Shown here: positions 43,438-50,857 of the stretch, piece by piece
Layout of the letters: each line of letters opens with the position of its first letter
Position numbering within the stretch: the stretch's first letter is position 1
NCBI GenBank assembly: GCA_903951425.1
Contig: CAJBBX010000059.1
Coordinates: forward strand, 1-50,857
Direction of reading: 5' to 3'
From: an uncultured Chthonomonas sp.
Lineage (GTDB): Bacteria > Armatimonadota > Chthonomonadetes > Chthonomonadales > CAJBBX01
DNA: 50,857 bases
Program-made: the position numbers and the translations under genes
Notes under the pieces: generated by a model
Seen by the model: the letters and a program-made list of their open reading frames with translations, nothing else
Database searches by the model: none
Told to the model about the DNA's origin: nothing

Positions 43438-44473
43438 GCGGCGCCAGTGGCGCCAGACCGTTAGGTCCGGCGCCATGTCGTTGCTTGCCGCCCTCCTGCT
43501 CGGTGCGCCTTTGCTGTCGGCTTGCCGGAGGGCTCCTTCAACCGATACCAAGGGCGTCGCTCGGCTGGCACGCATCACTACGCTCATTGAGGCCGACATC
43601 AGCTCCGTTGAGCAACTCACGTCGGAACTTGCTGAGGCCACTGTCGAGAGCTACGCCAAGGCCGCCACGACGCTGAAGGCCGTTCGCCCGGAGCACTACG
43701 CCTTCGCGCCCAACGGGGTCTACTACCGCAAGGTCCAGGACGGCGCCCCCACCGTGTTCGTCTCCGGCTACATGCCCATCGACGCCGAGTTGAAGCGCGT
43801 CACCTGGTTCACCGAAGCCATCAACCCTGCCCTCGTCAAGGTCACGCGCGCCAACCTGGCGGTAGTCCAGTCGTACTACAACGAGCGCCGATCACTGAAC
43901 CGCATCTACCCGCCGTTCGATACGTTGGCCCAGTACGAGCCGAAGATGAACATCCCAGAGTTCAATTTCTACTACCTTGCCGATGCGAAGCACAACCCCG
44001 CCCGCAAGGTGGTCTGGGTCAATGCACCCTATGTCGATCCCGCCGGTCGCGGCTGGATGGTCTCATGCATCGCGCCCGTCTACGTGAAGGATCGCCTGGA
44101 GGGCGTCGTCGGCCTCGATGTCACGGTGCAGCGGCTGACCGAAAGGCACATCCCGCCCGACGGCGCATCGCTCCTGGTGGGGCCGGGCGGCGTCATCGTA
44201 TCGGCCGGTGAGAAGGCGCTTCGGTTGCTCAATATGCCGCTCCTCTCGGAGCACAGGTACGCCGAGAGCGTGAAGAGCGACCAGTATCAGTCGGACGACT
44301 TCAACCTCCTGAAGGCGCGGACGGCCTCGGTCAGGTCAGCGGCGGAGGAGATACTGAAGAAGGGTTCCAGGCGCGCATCCTTCGTCGTGGGTGATACACA
44401 GGCGGTGATCCTCGCTCAGCCGCTGCCCGCCCTCGGATGGTCGGCCTGGTCTATCACTGCCGAGCAGCCCTGA
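43436..44473 (+). CDS. Cache-type sensor lipoprotein
   Basis: A lipoprotein with lipobox LSAC and a mature dCache/PDC-like sensing domain. Key parts are YAFAPNGVYYRKVQDG, FVSGYMPIDAELKRVTWFTEAINPALV, NIPEFNFYYLADA, WVNAPYVDPAGRGWMVSCIAPVYVKDRLEGVVGLDVTV. These match extracellular ligand-binding domains usually built into chemoreceptors or kinases. The start is uncertain. GTG at 43436 gives an ideal signal (MRRQWRQTVRSGA then a hydrophobic core), ATG at 43475 a shorter one, and ATG at 43373 a 50-residue pre-sequence. The next gene, a PAS-SpoIIE phosphatase, starts in the stop codon (TGATG). The pair probably forms a sensor and its output module. Confidence 0.78.
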   Translation: MRRQWRQTVRSGAMSLLAALLLGAPLLSACRRAPSTDTKGVARLARITTLIEADISSVEQLTSELAEATVESYAKAATTLKAVRPEHYAFAPNGVYYRKVQDGAPTVFVSGYMPIDAELKRVTWFTEAINPALVKVTRANLAVVQSYYNERRSLNRIYPPFDTLAQYEPKMNIPEFNFYYLADAKHNPARKVVWVNAPYVDPAGRGWMVSCIAPVYVKDRLEGVVGLDVTVQRLTERHIPPDGASLLVGPGGVIVSAGEKALRLLNMPLLSEHRYAESVKSDQYQSDDFNLLKARTASVRSAAEEILKKGSRRASFVVGDTQAVILAQPLPALGWSAWSITAEQP

Positions 44474-47397
44474 TGCCGTTGCGTGGCTTGTCGGTTCTTT
44501 CTCGCCTACCCCTGCGCCCGCGTGGCTCGGTCGCCGTCATGTTCACGGCTGCGCTCGCGTTGCTGGGCGTCATCCTCTATGTCGTCTTCGTGCTGGACCA
44601 GATCAAGGGCATCCACGAGGACGTGCTGGATCAGGCCCGCAGCAATGCCGTCGACCTGGGGCGCGCTGTCGATATGCTTGAGACGGACTTCCGCGGAGAG
44701 GTCAGCGGCGGCGGGTTCGACGCAGTGCTTGACCAGGATCCCGGTCTCGTCCTTACCGTTCCCGACCGCGCCCGTAGGTTCTACATTCGGCATCAGGGCG
44801 TCATTCGCTACATTACGATCGCCGCGCCGAACCGGGCGCCCGTCGTCGTCTCGCGTAGCGAGACGGGCCACTTCAGCACACTGCGACGGAAGCCCGGCGA
44901 AGGGCCCGGCGACCGTGACGCGGGGATCTGGCTCATTGAGGCCGTGGGCGGTCCGCACCGCATCCGGGCGACTGCGGCCATCGACGTCGGCGCCCTCATG
45001 GCCGACAGCGTGGCGCAGCCGGCAGCCGGCTCGCGGGCCCTATCGGTCCTCATCGATGCCGATGGGGTCACCACGGCCCTGGTCGAGGCACGCGGCGCTT
45101 CTGCCACCCACGACATCGATCTGGGGCTTGAGGCCGAGCGGCGCAACCTCGCGCAGCGTCTCGAGTTCACAACGACCAATAGAGTCAGCCTCGGGAATGT
45201 TCGCTGGCGTGCCATCACGGCTGCCTGCCCCACCTCGGTGCTGGGCCGCCCCGTCTCGGTGGTCTACAGCGTTGATCGCGCACGGGCGCTCCAGCAACTC
45301 TGGTCGGGTTCGTTGCTCCTCCTGGCGGTCTTCGTGGCCCTGGGCCTCTACGCCACCCTGATGATGCAGGGCCTGCTGGCCCGGCGTGACAAGGCAGAAC
45401 AGGAGCTCACCGCCAGCAGGCTGCAGCTGGAGATGGCTCTGCGCGGCGCCGATGTGGGGATATGGGATCTTGACCTGCGGACCGGCAACTTGGTTGTAGA
45501 TGAGCGCTGGTCGGAGATCCTGGGGTATGCGCCCGGCGAGATACCGTCCGAGCGCAAGGGCCTCGCGGAGCTCATGGAGCCCGAGGACCGACCCGATGTG
45601 GAGCGGGCCCTGAAGGAGCACATGGAGGGCAACAGCCCCGGCTTCGCGGTCGAGTTCCGGGCCCGGGCCAAGGACGGGAGCTTCCGGTGGATCCAGTGCC
45701 GCGGAGGCGTGGTCGAGCGGAATGATCGCGGCAAGGCGGTGCGCGTGGCCGGCACCAATCGCGACTACACCGTACAGCATGCAGACCGCGAGGCCCGACG
45801 GCGCTCCGAGGCGCGCAAGGCGGCGATCCTCGATGCAACGTTCAGCGCGGTCATCACCGTCCGGGACGACGGGCGGGTGGAGGATCTGAACGCGGCCGCC
45901 GAGACCATGTTTGGCTGCACGACGCAGTCCGCGCGGGAGCGCGGTATCTGGGGCCTCATCAGCCTGGCAGAGGGGGCCGACGGGCCAGTGCCGCCGACCC
46001 GGTTCCTTGAGCACACGGCTGGTGGACGCTTCGAGGGCTGGGCTCGAAGGCAGAGCGGCGGCTGCACTCCTGTAGAGGTGAGTGTGGCCCGCCTCAACGA
46101 CGAGGAGAACGGCGCCCTTGCCGTCTTCGTGCAGGATATCGCCCTGCGCCGCGCGGCCGAGAAGGCGCTACGGGAGACTGCAACGTCGCTCGAGGCGACG
46201 CGAGAGCGCGATATCAGCGTCGGCGCAGGCATCCAGCAAGCGTTCCTCGTCGGGGCGGCGCCCACCGATCTGGCCGGCTTCTCTCTGGCGGCTGCGGCCC
46301 TACCCTCGGAGGGCATCGGCGGCGACTATCTGGACTTCTTCGGGCACTCACCGACCATGGTGGATGTCATCGTCGGCGACGTGATGGGGAAGGGGCTGCC
46401 GGCCGCACTGCTGGCTGCGGCCGCCAAAGGGCACTTTGCCAGGGCCGCGGCCCGGCTCAGCCAGGATCTGCGCGGCTATGATCGGATGGCCGCCCCCGAG
46501 GAGGTCGTGGCCGCGACGCACCATGCCCTGACGCCGGAGCTGATCGAGCTTGGGTCGTTCATCACGCTCTGTTTCGCCCGTATCGACGTGACGGCCATGG
46601 CGGTGACCGTGGTGGACTGCGGGCACCCGGCCATGCTGCAGTACTGCGCCGCGTCGGGTGAGTGCCGTCGTCTGACAGGTGAAAACACGCCGCTGGGCTT
46701 CATCGAGCTGGAGGTATACCGGCAGCACACCCATCCCATCGGTCCGGGAGACATCCTGATAGCCGTGTCTGACGGTGTGATCGAGGCGCGAAGCCGGGCG
46801 GGCGACTTGTTCGGGATGGAGCGGCTGACGGACCTGCTCTCGGCCTGTTCGGGGCTCACTGCCGATGGGGTTGTGTCGTGTGTGCGCCAGGCCGTCAGGG
46901 AGTTCAGCGGTTCCGATGTCCTGCTTGATGACCTCACCTGCGTGGCCGCCGTGGTCGACCGGGACAGCACCCATACCCTCGTGGCTTTCGAATCCGTAGA
47001 GGTGAGCGCCGATGAGGAGGGGATCGGGCAGACGGATGGGTACGTCGACCAGTTTGTCTCGACGCACATGCCCGCCATGCCGCGCGCCGATGTTGAGGCC
47101 CTCTGCCTGGCTGCCTGTACGGTCGTGCGTGAGGTCGTGCGCCGCCCGGCGGGCGGCGTGGGCCAGGCCACGTCAGTCAGCGAGGCCGCGACCACGCTAG
47201 CCGTAGAGGTCTCGGTCTTCAGCGATAGGGTGCGCGTGAGGCTCACTGACCGCGGCGGGTCGATGGACCGGCGGGCGTTCGACCTGACCAATCCTACGAT
47301 CGGGCTCTCGGTGGACCGGAACGCGCGCGACTGCGACGAGCTGGGACGCAACCGCCTGACACTGGAGAAGTGGTTGCCGTCCCGAGGGCAGGGCTGA
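44473..47397 (+). CDS. Membrane PAS-PAS-SpoIIE phosphatase with ATPase-like tail
   Basis: 974 residues. Two membrane helices (about 18-42 and 290-312) flank a periplasmic sensor region. Two PAS domains follow at about 335-445 (VGIWDLDLRTGNLVVDERWSEIL, FRWIQCRGGV) and 455-570 (NAAAETMFGC). The PP2C-type SpoIIE phosphatase covers about 600-825, with metal-binding motifs SEGIGGDYLDFF, VGDVMGKGLPAAL, SDGVIEAR and DDLTCVAAV. The last 125 residues resemble the HATPase_c of RsbW-type anti-sigma kinases, but the N-box Asn is missing. The protein should dephosphorylate a STAS-type anti-sigma antagonist; no such gene is in the window. The ATG at 44473 overlaps the lipoprotein stop. Confidence 0.87.
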   Translation: MPLRGLSVLSRLPLRPRGSVAVMFTAALALLGVILYVVFVLDQIKGIHEDVLDQARSNAVDLGRAVDMLETDFRGEVSGGGFDAVLDQDPGLVLTVPDRARRFYIRHQGVIRYITIAAPNRAPVVVSRSETGHFSTLRRKPGEGPGDRDAGIWLIEAVGGPHRIRATAAIDVGALMADSVAQPAAGSRALSVLIDADGVTTALVEARGASATHDIDLGLEAERRNLAQRLEFTTTNRVSLGNVRWRAITAACPTSVLGRPVSVVYSVDRARALQQLWSGSLLLLAVFVALGLYATLMMQGLLARRDKAEQELTASRLQLEMALRGADVGIWDLDLRTGNLVVDERWSEILGYAPGEIPSERKGLAELMEPEDRPDVERALKEHMEGNSPGFAVEFRARAKDGSFRWIQCRGGVVERNDRGKAVRVAGTNRDYTVQHADREARRRSEARKAAILDATFSAVITVRDDGRVEDLNAAAETMFGCTTQSARERGIWGLISLAEGADGPVPPTRFLEHTAGGRFEGWARRQSGGCTPVEVSVARLNDEENGALAVFVQDIALRRAAEKALRETATSLEATRERDISVGAGIQQAFLVGAAPTDLAGFSLAAAALPSEGIGGDYLDFFGHSPTMVDVIVGDVMGKGLPAALLAAAAKGHFARAAARLSQDLRGYDRMAAPEEVVAATHHALTPELIELGSFITLCFARIDVTAMAVTVVDCGHPAMLQYCAASGECRRLTGENTPLGFIELEVYRQHTHPIGPGDILIAVSDGVIEARSRAGDLFGMERLTDLLSACSGLTADGVVSCVRQAVREFSGSDVLLDDLTCVAAVVDRDSTHTLVAFESVEVSADEEGIGQTDGYVDQFVSTHMPAMPRADVEALCLAACTVVREVVRRPAGGVGQATSVSEAATTLAVEVSVFSDRVRVRLTDRGGSMDRRAFDLTNPTIGLSVDRNARDCDELGRNRLTLEKWLPSRGQG

Positions 47398-47409
47398 GCG
47401 CAGCCGCCT

Positions 47410-48261
47410 TCAGTTCAGAATGCGGTCGACGATCCCCTCGAGTTCCTCGGGCGAGTAGTACTCGATCTCGATCTTCCCCGTGGCTCCGTCGGGCCGGATG
47501 CGGACGCGGGTGCCCAGCGCCGTCTCCAGCGCCTCCTCCAACGCCGCCGCGAAGGGGTCCTTCTCCTGTTGCGTCGTACTTCGCGCGGTCCGGGTGCGCG
47601 TGGGCTTCCCCGACGCCGCCCGGCGCACGAGGGCGTCGGTCTCCTTGACCGTCAGGCCGCGCTTGCGGACCTGCTCCCAGACCTCCAGGCGCATGGGCTC
47701 CGGCGCCTGCAGCAGGTACCGGGCATGGGCCTCCGTGATCTCGCCGCCGCGGATGCTCGCCACGATGGGCTCCTGCAAGGCGAGAAGCCGCAGTGTGTTC
47801 GCCACAGTGGGGCGCGCCTTGCCCACACGGCGGGCCACGTCCTCCTGCGTCATGCCGAACTCGGTCATCAGCCTGCGGTAGGCGTGCGCCGCTTCCACCG
47901 GGTTGATGTCCTCGCGCTGGACATTCTCAATGATCGCCAGCTCCAGCATCTCCGTGTCGGTACACTCTCGGACCAGCGCGGGCACGGTCGTGAGGCCCGC
48001 CTCCCTGGCGGCGCGGAACCGCCTTTCGCCGGCGATCAGCTCGAAGCGATCGGGGCCCAGCCGCCGCACAAGCAGCGGCTGCAGGACGCCATGCTCCTTC
48101 ACCGAGTCGACGAGCTCCGCCAGGCGCTGCGGGTCGAAGTCCTGCCGCGGCTGATAGGGGTTCGGGGTGATGGCCTCGATCTGCACTTCGCGGGACGCCT
48201 CAGCCTGTGCACCGTCGTCGATCAGGGCGCCTAGGCCCTTCCCGAGCCCCTTCTTAGACAT
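47410..48261 (-). CDS. parB: Chromosome-partitioning protein ParB
   Basis: 283 residues. The N-terminal tail (KKGLGKGLGALI) recruits ParA. PNPYQPRQDFD, GERRFRAA at 78-85 and ENVQREDINPVEAAHAYRRL form the CTP-binding fold. The helix-turn-helix (TQEDVARRVGKARPTVANTLRLL) binds parS, and the C-terminal dimerisation region ends in YYSPEELEGIVDRIL. It overlaps parA by eight bases, as usual. ParB spreads from parS and loads SMC. I found no canonical parS by eye in the window. A second ParB-like protein lies at 16804-17736. Confidence 0.95.
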   Translation of the reverse strand: MSKKGLGKGLGALIDDGAQAEASREVQIEAITPNPYQPRQDFDPQRLAELVDSVKEHGVLQPLLVRRLGPDRFELIAGERRFRAAREAGLTTVPALVRECTDTEMLELAIIENVQREDINPVEAAHAYRRLMTEFGMTQEDVARRVGKARPTVANTLRLLALQEPIVASIRGGEITEAHARYLLQAPEPMRLEVWEQVRKRGLTVKETDALVRRAASGKPTRTRTARSTTQQEKDPFAAALEEALETALGTRVRIRPDGATGKIEIEYYSPEELEGIVDRILN

Positions 48262-49033
48262 GGCGGATCACCTCCTGGGCGATGTGGCGGTAGGCCACCG
48301 CCCCGCGCGACCGGGGATCGTAGAGGGCGATGGGCCGGCCGTGGCTGGGCGCCTCGGATAGCCGGACGTTTCGCGGCACCAGCGTATCCGAGACCCGCTC
48401 GCCGAAGACGCGGCGCACCTCGTCGACCACCTGCTGCGAGAGCCGCACCCGGTTATCGTACATTGTCATGATGACGAGGCCCACGCGGAGGGCCGGGTTC
48501 AGCCGCCGCGAGACGAGGTCCACCGTGCGCATGAGCTGCGAGACGCCCTCCAGCGCGTAGTACTCGCACTGGATCGGCACGACGGCCTCGTCGGCCGCTA
48601 CGAGGGCATTGAGGGTGAGGAGGCCCAGCGACGGCGGCGTGTCGATCAGCATGAAGTCGTAGTCTGGCTTCAGCGGCGCCAGGCACTCCTTCAGGCAGTG
48701 CTCACGGGCCAGGCGGGTCATCAGCTCGACCTCGGCTCCGGCGAGGTCGAGGTTGGCAGGGGTCACGGCGAGGCCGGGCACCTCGGTCTGCTGGATCGCC
48801 GAGGCGATGGGCGCCTCATCCACCAGCACGTCGTAGATCGAGGGCGGCCCGCCGGACTGAGCGCCCACGGAGGACTTATCGATGCCCAGGCCGCTGGTAG
48901 CGTTGCCCTGCGGGTCCAGGTCGATCAGGAGAACCCTTTGACCGGCCAGCGCCAGGCATGCGCCCAGATTCACGGCGGTGGTGGTCTTTCCGACGCCGCC
49001 CTTCTGGTTAACCACGACGAGAGTACGGGCCAC
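48254..49033 (-). CDS. parA: Chromosome-partitioning ATPase ParA/Soj
   Basis: 259 residues. The deviant Walker A motif KGGVGKTTTAVNL (11-23) with the signature Lys identifies the family. DLDPQGN, IDTPPSLGLLTLNAL and the C-terminal LVPRNVRLSEAPSHG are also present. It uses ATP-dependent DNA binding to move ParB-parS complexes apart. The ATG at 49033 is used. The order parA-parB, without gid/rsmG near, and the convergence with the phosphatase gene say little about the origin region. Confidence 0.95.
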   Translation of the reverse strand: MARTLVVVNQKGGVGKTTTAVNLGACLALAGQRVLLIDLDPQGNATSGLGIDKSSVGAQSGGPPSIYDVLVDEAPIASAIQQTEVPGLAVTPANLDLAGAEVELMTRLAREHCLKECLAPLKPDYDFMLIDTPPSLGLLTLNALVAADEAVVPIQCEYYALEGVSQLMRTVDLVSRRLNPALRVGLVIMTMYDNRVRLSQQVVDEVRRVFGERVSDTLVPRNVRLSEAPSHGRPIALYDPRSRGAVAYRHIAQEVIRHV

Positions 49034-49075
49034 CTGCGTCTCCTTCGGCGCCCGCTCGCGCCTGCGGGCGCGAGC

Positions 49076-49534
49076 CTACTTGCGCTTCCGAATCCTGGTC
49101 TTGGGCTCGGCCTGTACCGGGCGCCCGTGCCGTTTGTCGTACATCATCAGGCGGAATGCGCCCACGAGCATACCGATGCCCGGCACCGCCAGCAGCAGTG
49201 TGAGCATGGCCGTGTTGGTGCTGACGCGGATGGTGTCACCCTTCGCCACGGTGGCTCCCAGGATGCCGACCACGACCGGCGCAAGCACCAGTAGCAGGCC
49301 GGTGAGGCCGAGCGGGCCGGGGTTGAGCACGGCCTTGTTGGGGAACCGGCTCTGCAGGGCAATGATGGCGATGCCGATCGCAAGCTCTACCGGGCCCAGG
49401 CACCAGGCCAGCGCCGTCTGGGGCGGCAGAGAGGTGCGCGTGGTGTAGAAAATCTCCGCCGTGCTCACGGCGCCCGTCCCGCCGAGCGCCCAGCCAATGA
49501 TGGCGGCCAACGACCTGGCCGTAAGCTGACCCAT
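49076..49534 (-). CDS. Small membrane protein, unknown function
   Basis: 152 residues with four predicted membrane helices, centred near residues 14, 50, 85 and 117, and a strongly basic tail (RHGRPVQAEPKTRIRKRK), which should face the cytoplasm. I recognise no family. The ATG at 49534 follows GGGGAGG. It lies 42 bases upstream of parA in the same direction and may be co-transcribed with the partition genes. Confidence 0.7.
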   Translation of the reverse strand: MGQLTARSLAAIIGWALGGTGAVSTAEIFYTTRTSLPPQTALAWCLGPVELAIGIAIIALQSRFPNKAVLNPGPLGLTGLLLVLAPVVVGILGATVAKGDTIRVSTNTAMLTLLLAVPGIGMLVGAFRLMMYDKRHGRPVQAEPKTRIRKRK

Positions 49535-49681
49535 CGAGCCTCCCCGGGCGAGCCGGCATCAGTTGCGCGTCCCGATCGCCCGACATGTAGTTTCGCCGCA
49601 ATGGCTGCGAATCCCTGCCGCAGGTGGCGCGACGGTTCTCCGGCTGAGGCCGACGGGCACTCAGGGCGGAGCACTGAGGCA

Positions 49682-49718
49682 GTCCGTGACGGTCCGTGTG
49701 CGTCCGTGGAAGTCCGTG
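49682..49718. repeat. Four GTCCGTG repeats at exactly 10-bp spacing
   Basis: GTCCGTG starts at 49682, 49692, 49702 and 49712, one per helical turn, in the intergenic gap between two minus-strand genes. The inverted form CACACGGACC lies at 49754-49763, complementary to the second copy's extended sequence GGTCCGTGTG. Phasing on one face of the helix suggests a protein-binding array, but this could also be a simple intergenic repeat common in the genome. Confidence 0.6.
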
Positions 49719-49779
49719 TTCTGGCGGGCAGGGCGCACGAACGGGCACGGCCGCACACGGACCGAGCCCCAACCAAGGC

Positions 49780-50802
49780 CTACTCGCCGCCGCTCTTCAC
49801 CCACTTTGCCGTCCGCGCCTCGAACCTCCCGTAGGCCGGGCGGGGCTTGCCGTCGGCCTCTTTGAGGCCCAACGTGGCCAGGTAGGCGCGGAACCCGGGG
49901 TCAGGCAGGCGGTAGTAGGAGAGCAGTTCGTCGGTCAGCTTGTCGCCGAAGTCGTGCAGGATGAAGAAGCAAAACCCGACGATGGCCGAGGCGTGTTTTT
50001 CGACGGCGTCAAAGACGGCATCGACGAAGGCCGCCTGCCTGGCGCCTGAACTGCCGAGAAGCTCGGCGGCGGGGTGACCGACCTCCTGCAACAGCAGCGG
50101 CTTTCCGGCGGCGCCGCGCACCATGCGGGCCATGTCGGCGGGCACGTCGCCCACGGGCCGCACGCCAAAGCCGGGCCCGAGCGGGTAGTAGGTGAGCGTG
50201 CAGACGTCCATCTCCCGGTTCATCCGGGCGACGGCGGCGGGGCGGTCGCGGAGGCCGTCATGGGTGCACGCGACGCCCACGAGGATGTCCGGGCGTGCGG
50301 CCCGAAGCGTGCGCCGCCCCTGCTCCATCAGCGTGCAGAACGGTTCCAGTTCGCTGGGATGCGCGGCCAGGTAGACGTCGGCCTCGTTGGCGAGCATCAC
50401 CCAGGGGCAGCTCTTTCCGAGCTTCGCCGTGATCTGACTCACCAGGGCGTCGAAGCGGCTCCGCACCTCGGGCGCATCGAGCGGCTTCTCCATCAGGTCG
50501 GGCGGTAGCGTCCGGTTGTTGGTGTCCAGCGTCTGGATCGTCAGCGCCACCGTGAACCCGAAGAGCGGTAGCCCGCGCAGGGCGTCCTCCAGTGGCTTCA
50601 GCACGAACTCGCCGGGCCTCGGCTCGAGGTCCGACCACTTGTGCGAGGAGGTCGTCATGCGGCAGCCCATGCGCTGGGCGTCCCGGATGCCCACGAGGAA
50701 CTGCGCGCCGGTGGAGCCCGCGGGCGGGTTGGCCGCCACACCCACCAGGGGTCGACCGGGCGCGAACGCGAGCGTGAAGGTCAGCAGGCAGGGCACGAGC
50801 AT
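49780..50802 (-). CDS. Secreted TIM-barrel glycoside hydrolase, clan-A-like (start may be off the contig)
   Basis: At least 340 residues. The barrel runs from FLVGIRDAQRMGCRMTTSS through WSDLEPRPGEF. Glu140 in LANEAD fits the acid/base position and Glu240 in LLQEVGHP fits the nucleophile of clan-A hydrolases (GH5/GH39/GH53 type). The family itself is not decided. A hydrophobic start (MLVPCLLTFTLAFA) looks like a signal peptide without a positive n-region. The true genomic sequence ends at about 50809, seven bases above this ATG, so the real start may be further upstream and lost. Plant or algal polysaccharide is the likely target given the other hydrolases here. Confidence 0.68.
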   Translation of the reverse strand: MLVPCLLTFTLAFAPGRPLVGVAANPPAGSTGAQFLVGIRDAQRMGCRMTTSSHKWSDLEPRPGEFVLKPLEDALRGLPLFGFTVALTIQTLDTNNRTLPPDLMEKPLDAPEVRSRFDALVSQITAKLGKSCPWVMLANEADVYLAAHPSELEPFCTLMEQGRRTLRAARPDILVGVACTHDGLRDRPAAVARMNREMDVCTLTYYPLGPGFGVRPVGDVPADMARMVRGAAGKPLLLQEVGHPAAELLGSSGARQAAFVDAVFDAVEKHASAIVGFCFFILHDFGDKLTDELLSYYRLPDPGFRAYLATLGLKEADGKPRPAYGRFEARTAKWVKSGGE

Positions 50803-50809
50803 TGCGGGG

Positions 50810-50857
50810 AGATCGGAAGAGCGTCGTGTAGGGAAAGAGTGTGTCAGTACGTGGTGG
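50810..50857. other. Illumina adapter sequence at contig end (artefact)
   Basis: From 50810 the sequence matches the reverse complement of the Illumina TruSeq universal adapter for 33 bases (AGATCGGAAGAGCGTCGTGT and on, through 50842). The next eight bases GTCAGTAC are the reverse complement of a standard TruSeq i5 index (D508 as I recall). The final bases GTGGTGG look like a corrupted continuation. These are not genomic. Confidence 0.95.

Noticed and set aside
47410-49033. parS site near parAB
   Set aside because: I looked for TGTTTCACGTGAAACA-like sequences and found only short CACGTG matches without the flanks.
1-50857. tRNA, rRNA, CRISPR array, insertion sequence or prophage
   Set aside because: I saw no cloverleaf, regular direct-repeat array with spacers, transposase motif or phage structural gene. 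Small structured RNAs cannot be excluded by eye.

Overview
This is a GC-rich, gene-dense chromosomal segment from a bacterium with an unusual secretome: a seven-repeat SBBP propeller protein, several large glycoside hydrolases, and Gly/Met-rich exported proteins. It also carries rny-ymdB, a PPi-type phosphofructokinase, parAB and a biosynthetic accB. Together these suggest an uncultivated lineage near Armatimonadota. That placement is an inference from gene content, not a database result. The right end (50810-50857) is Illumina adapter sequence, so this is a metagenome-type contig end and the last genomic base is about 50809. Several start codons are GTG or TTG.

Layout. 1-2225 (-): partial SBBP surface protein. 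2643-6431 (+): GH106-type alpha-L-rhamnosidase. 6947-10984 (+): envelope-glycan genes (uppP, GT4 glycosyltransferase, GNAT, and a DegT/ArnB aminotransferase split by a one-base deletion). 11013-12335 (+): PPi-dependent phosphofructokinase, facing a minus-strand ECF sigma factor / small protein / TPR-CHAT protease operon (16639-12430) with a second ParB upstream. 17887-20421 (+): LolA-like protein, accB, hom. 20434-21943 (-): ArgA-type GNAT and an LTXXQ-like secreted protein. 22080-25391 (+): GH42-like hydrolase and L-rhamnose isomerase.

The most interesting part is 25473-36741. On the plus strand lie a sulfotransferase and a sulfotransferase-methyltransferase fusion that carries a frameshift. 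They converge on a minus-strand run, in transcription order: GT4 glycosyltransferase, Wzm-type permease, Wzt-type ATPase with a C-terminal cargo domain, UbiA prenyltransferase, short class II terpene-cyclase-like protein (with DIDDTA), sulfotransferase, second cyclase-like protein (motif altered to DADTTS), sulfotransferase. I read this as a candidate, to my knowledge undescribed, pathway for a sulfated, possibly C-methylated and glycosylated prenyl or terpenoid glycolipid exported by an ABC transporter.

36903-47397 (+): rhamnose mutarotase, TIM-barrel sugar isomerase/epimerase, Tat-exported Gfo/Idh oxidoreductase, recX, rny, ymdB, a PKD-like secreted protein, and a two-gene sensor (Cache-type lipoprotein plus PAS-SpoIIE phosphatase with a degenerate ATPase-like tail). 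49534-47410 (-): small membrane protein, parA, parB. 50802-49780 (-): secreted clan-A-like hydrolase at the contig end. The rhamnosidase, rhamnose isomerase and mutarotase are spread over 35 kb, pointing to rhamnose-glycan degradation without a compact rha operon. I saw no tRNA, rRNA, CRISPR array, insertion sequence or prophage gene.
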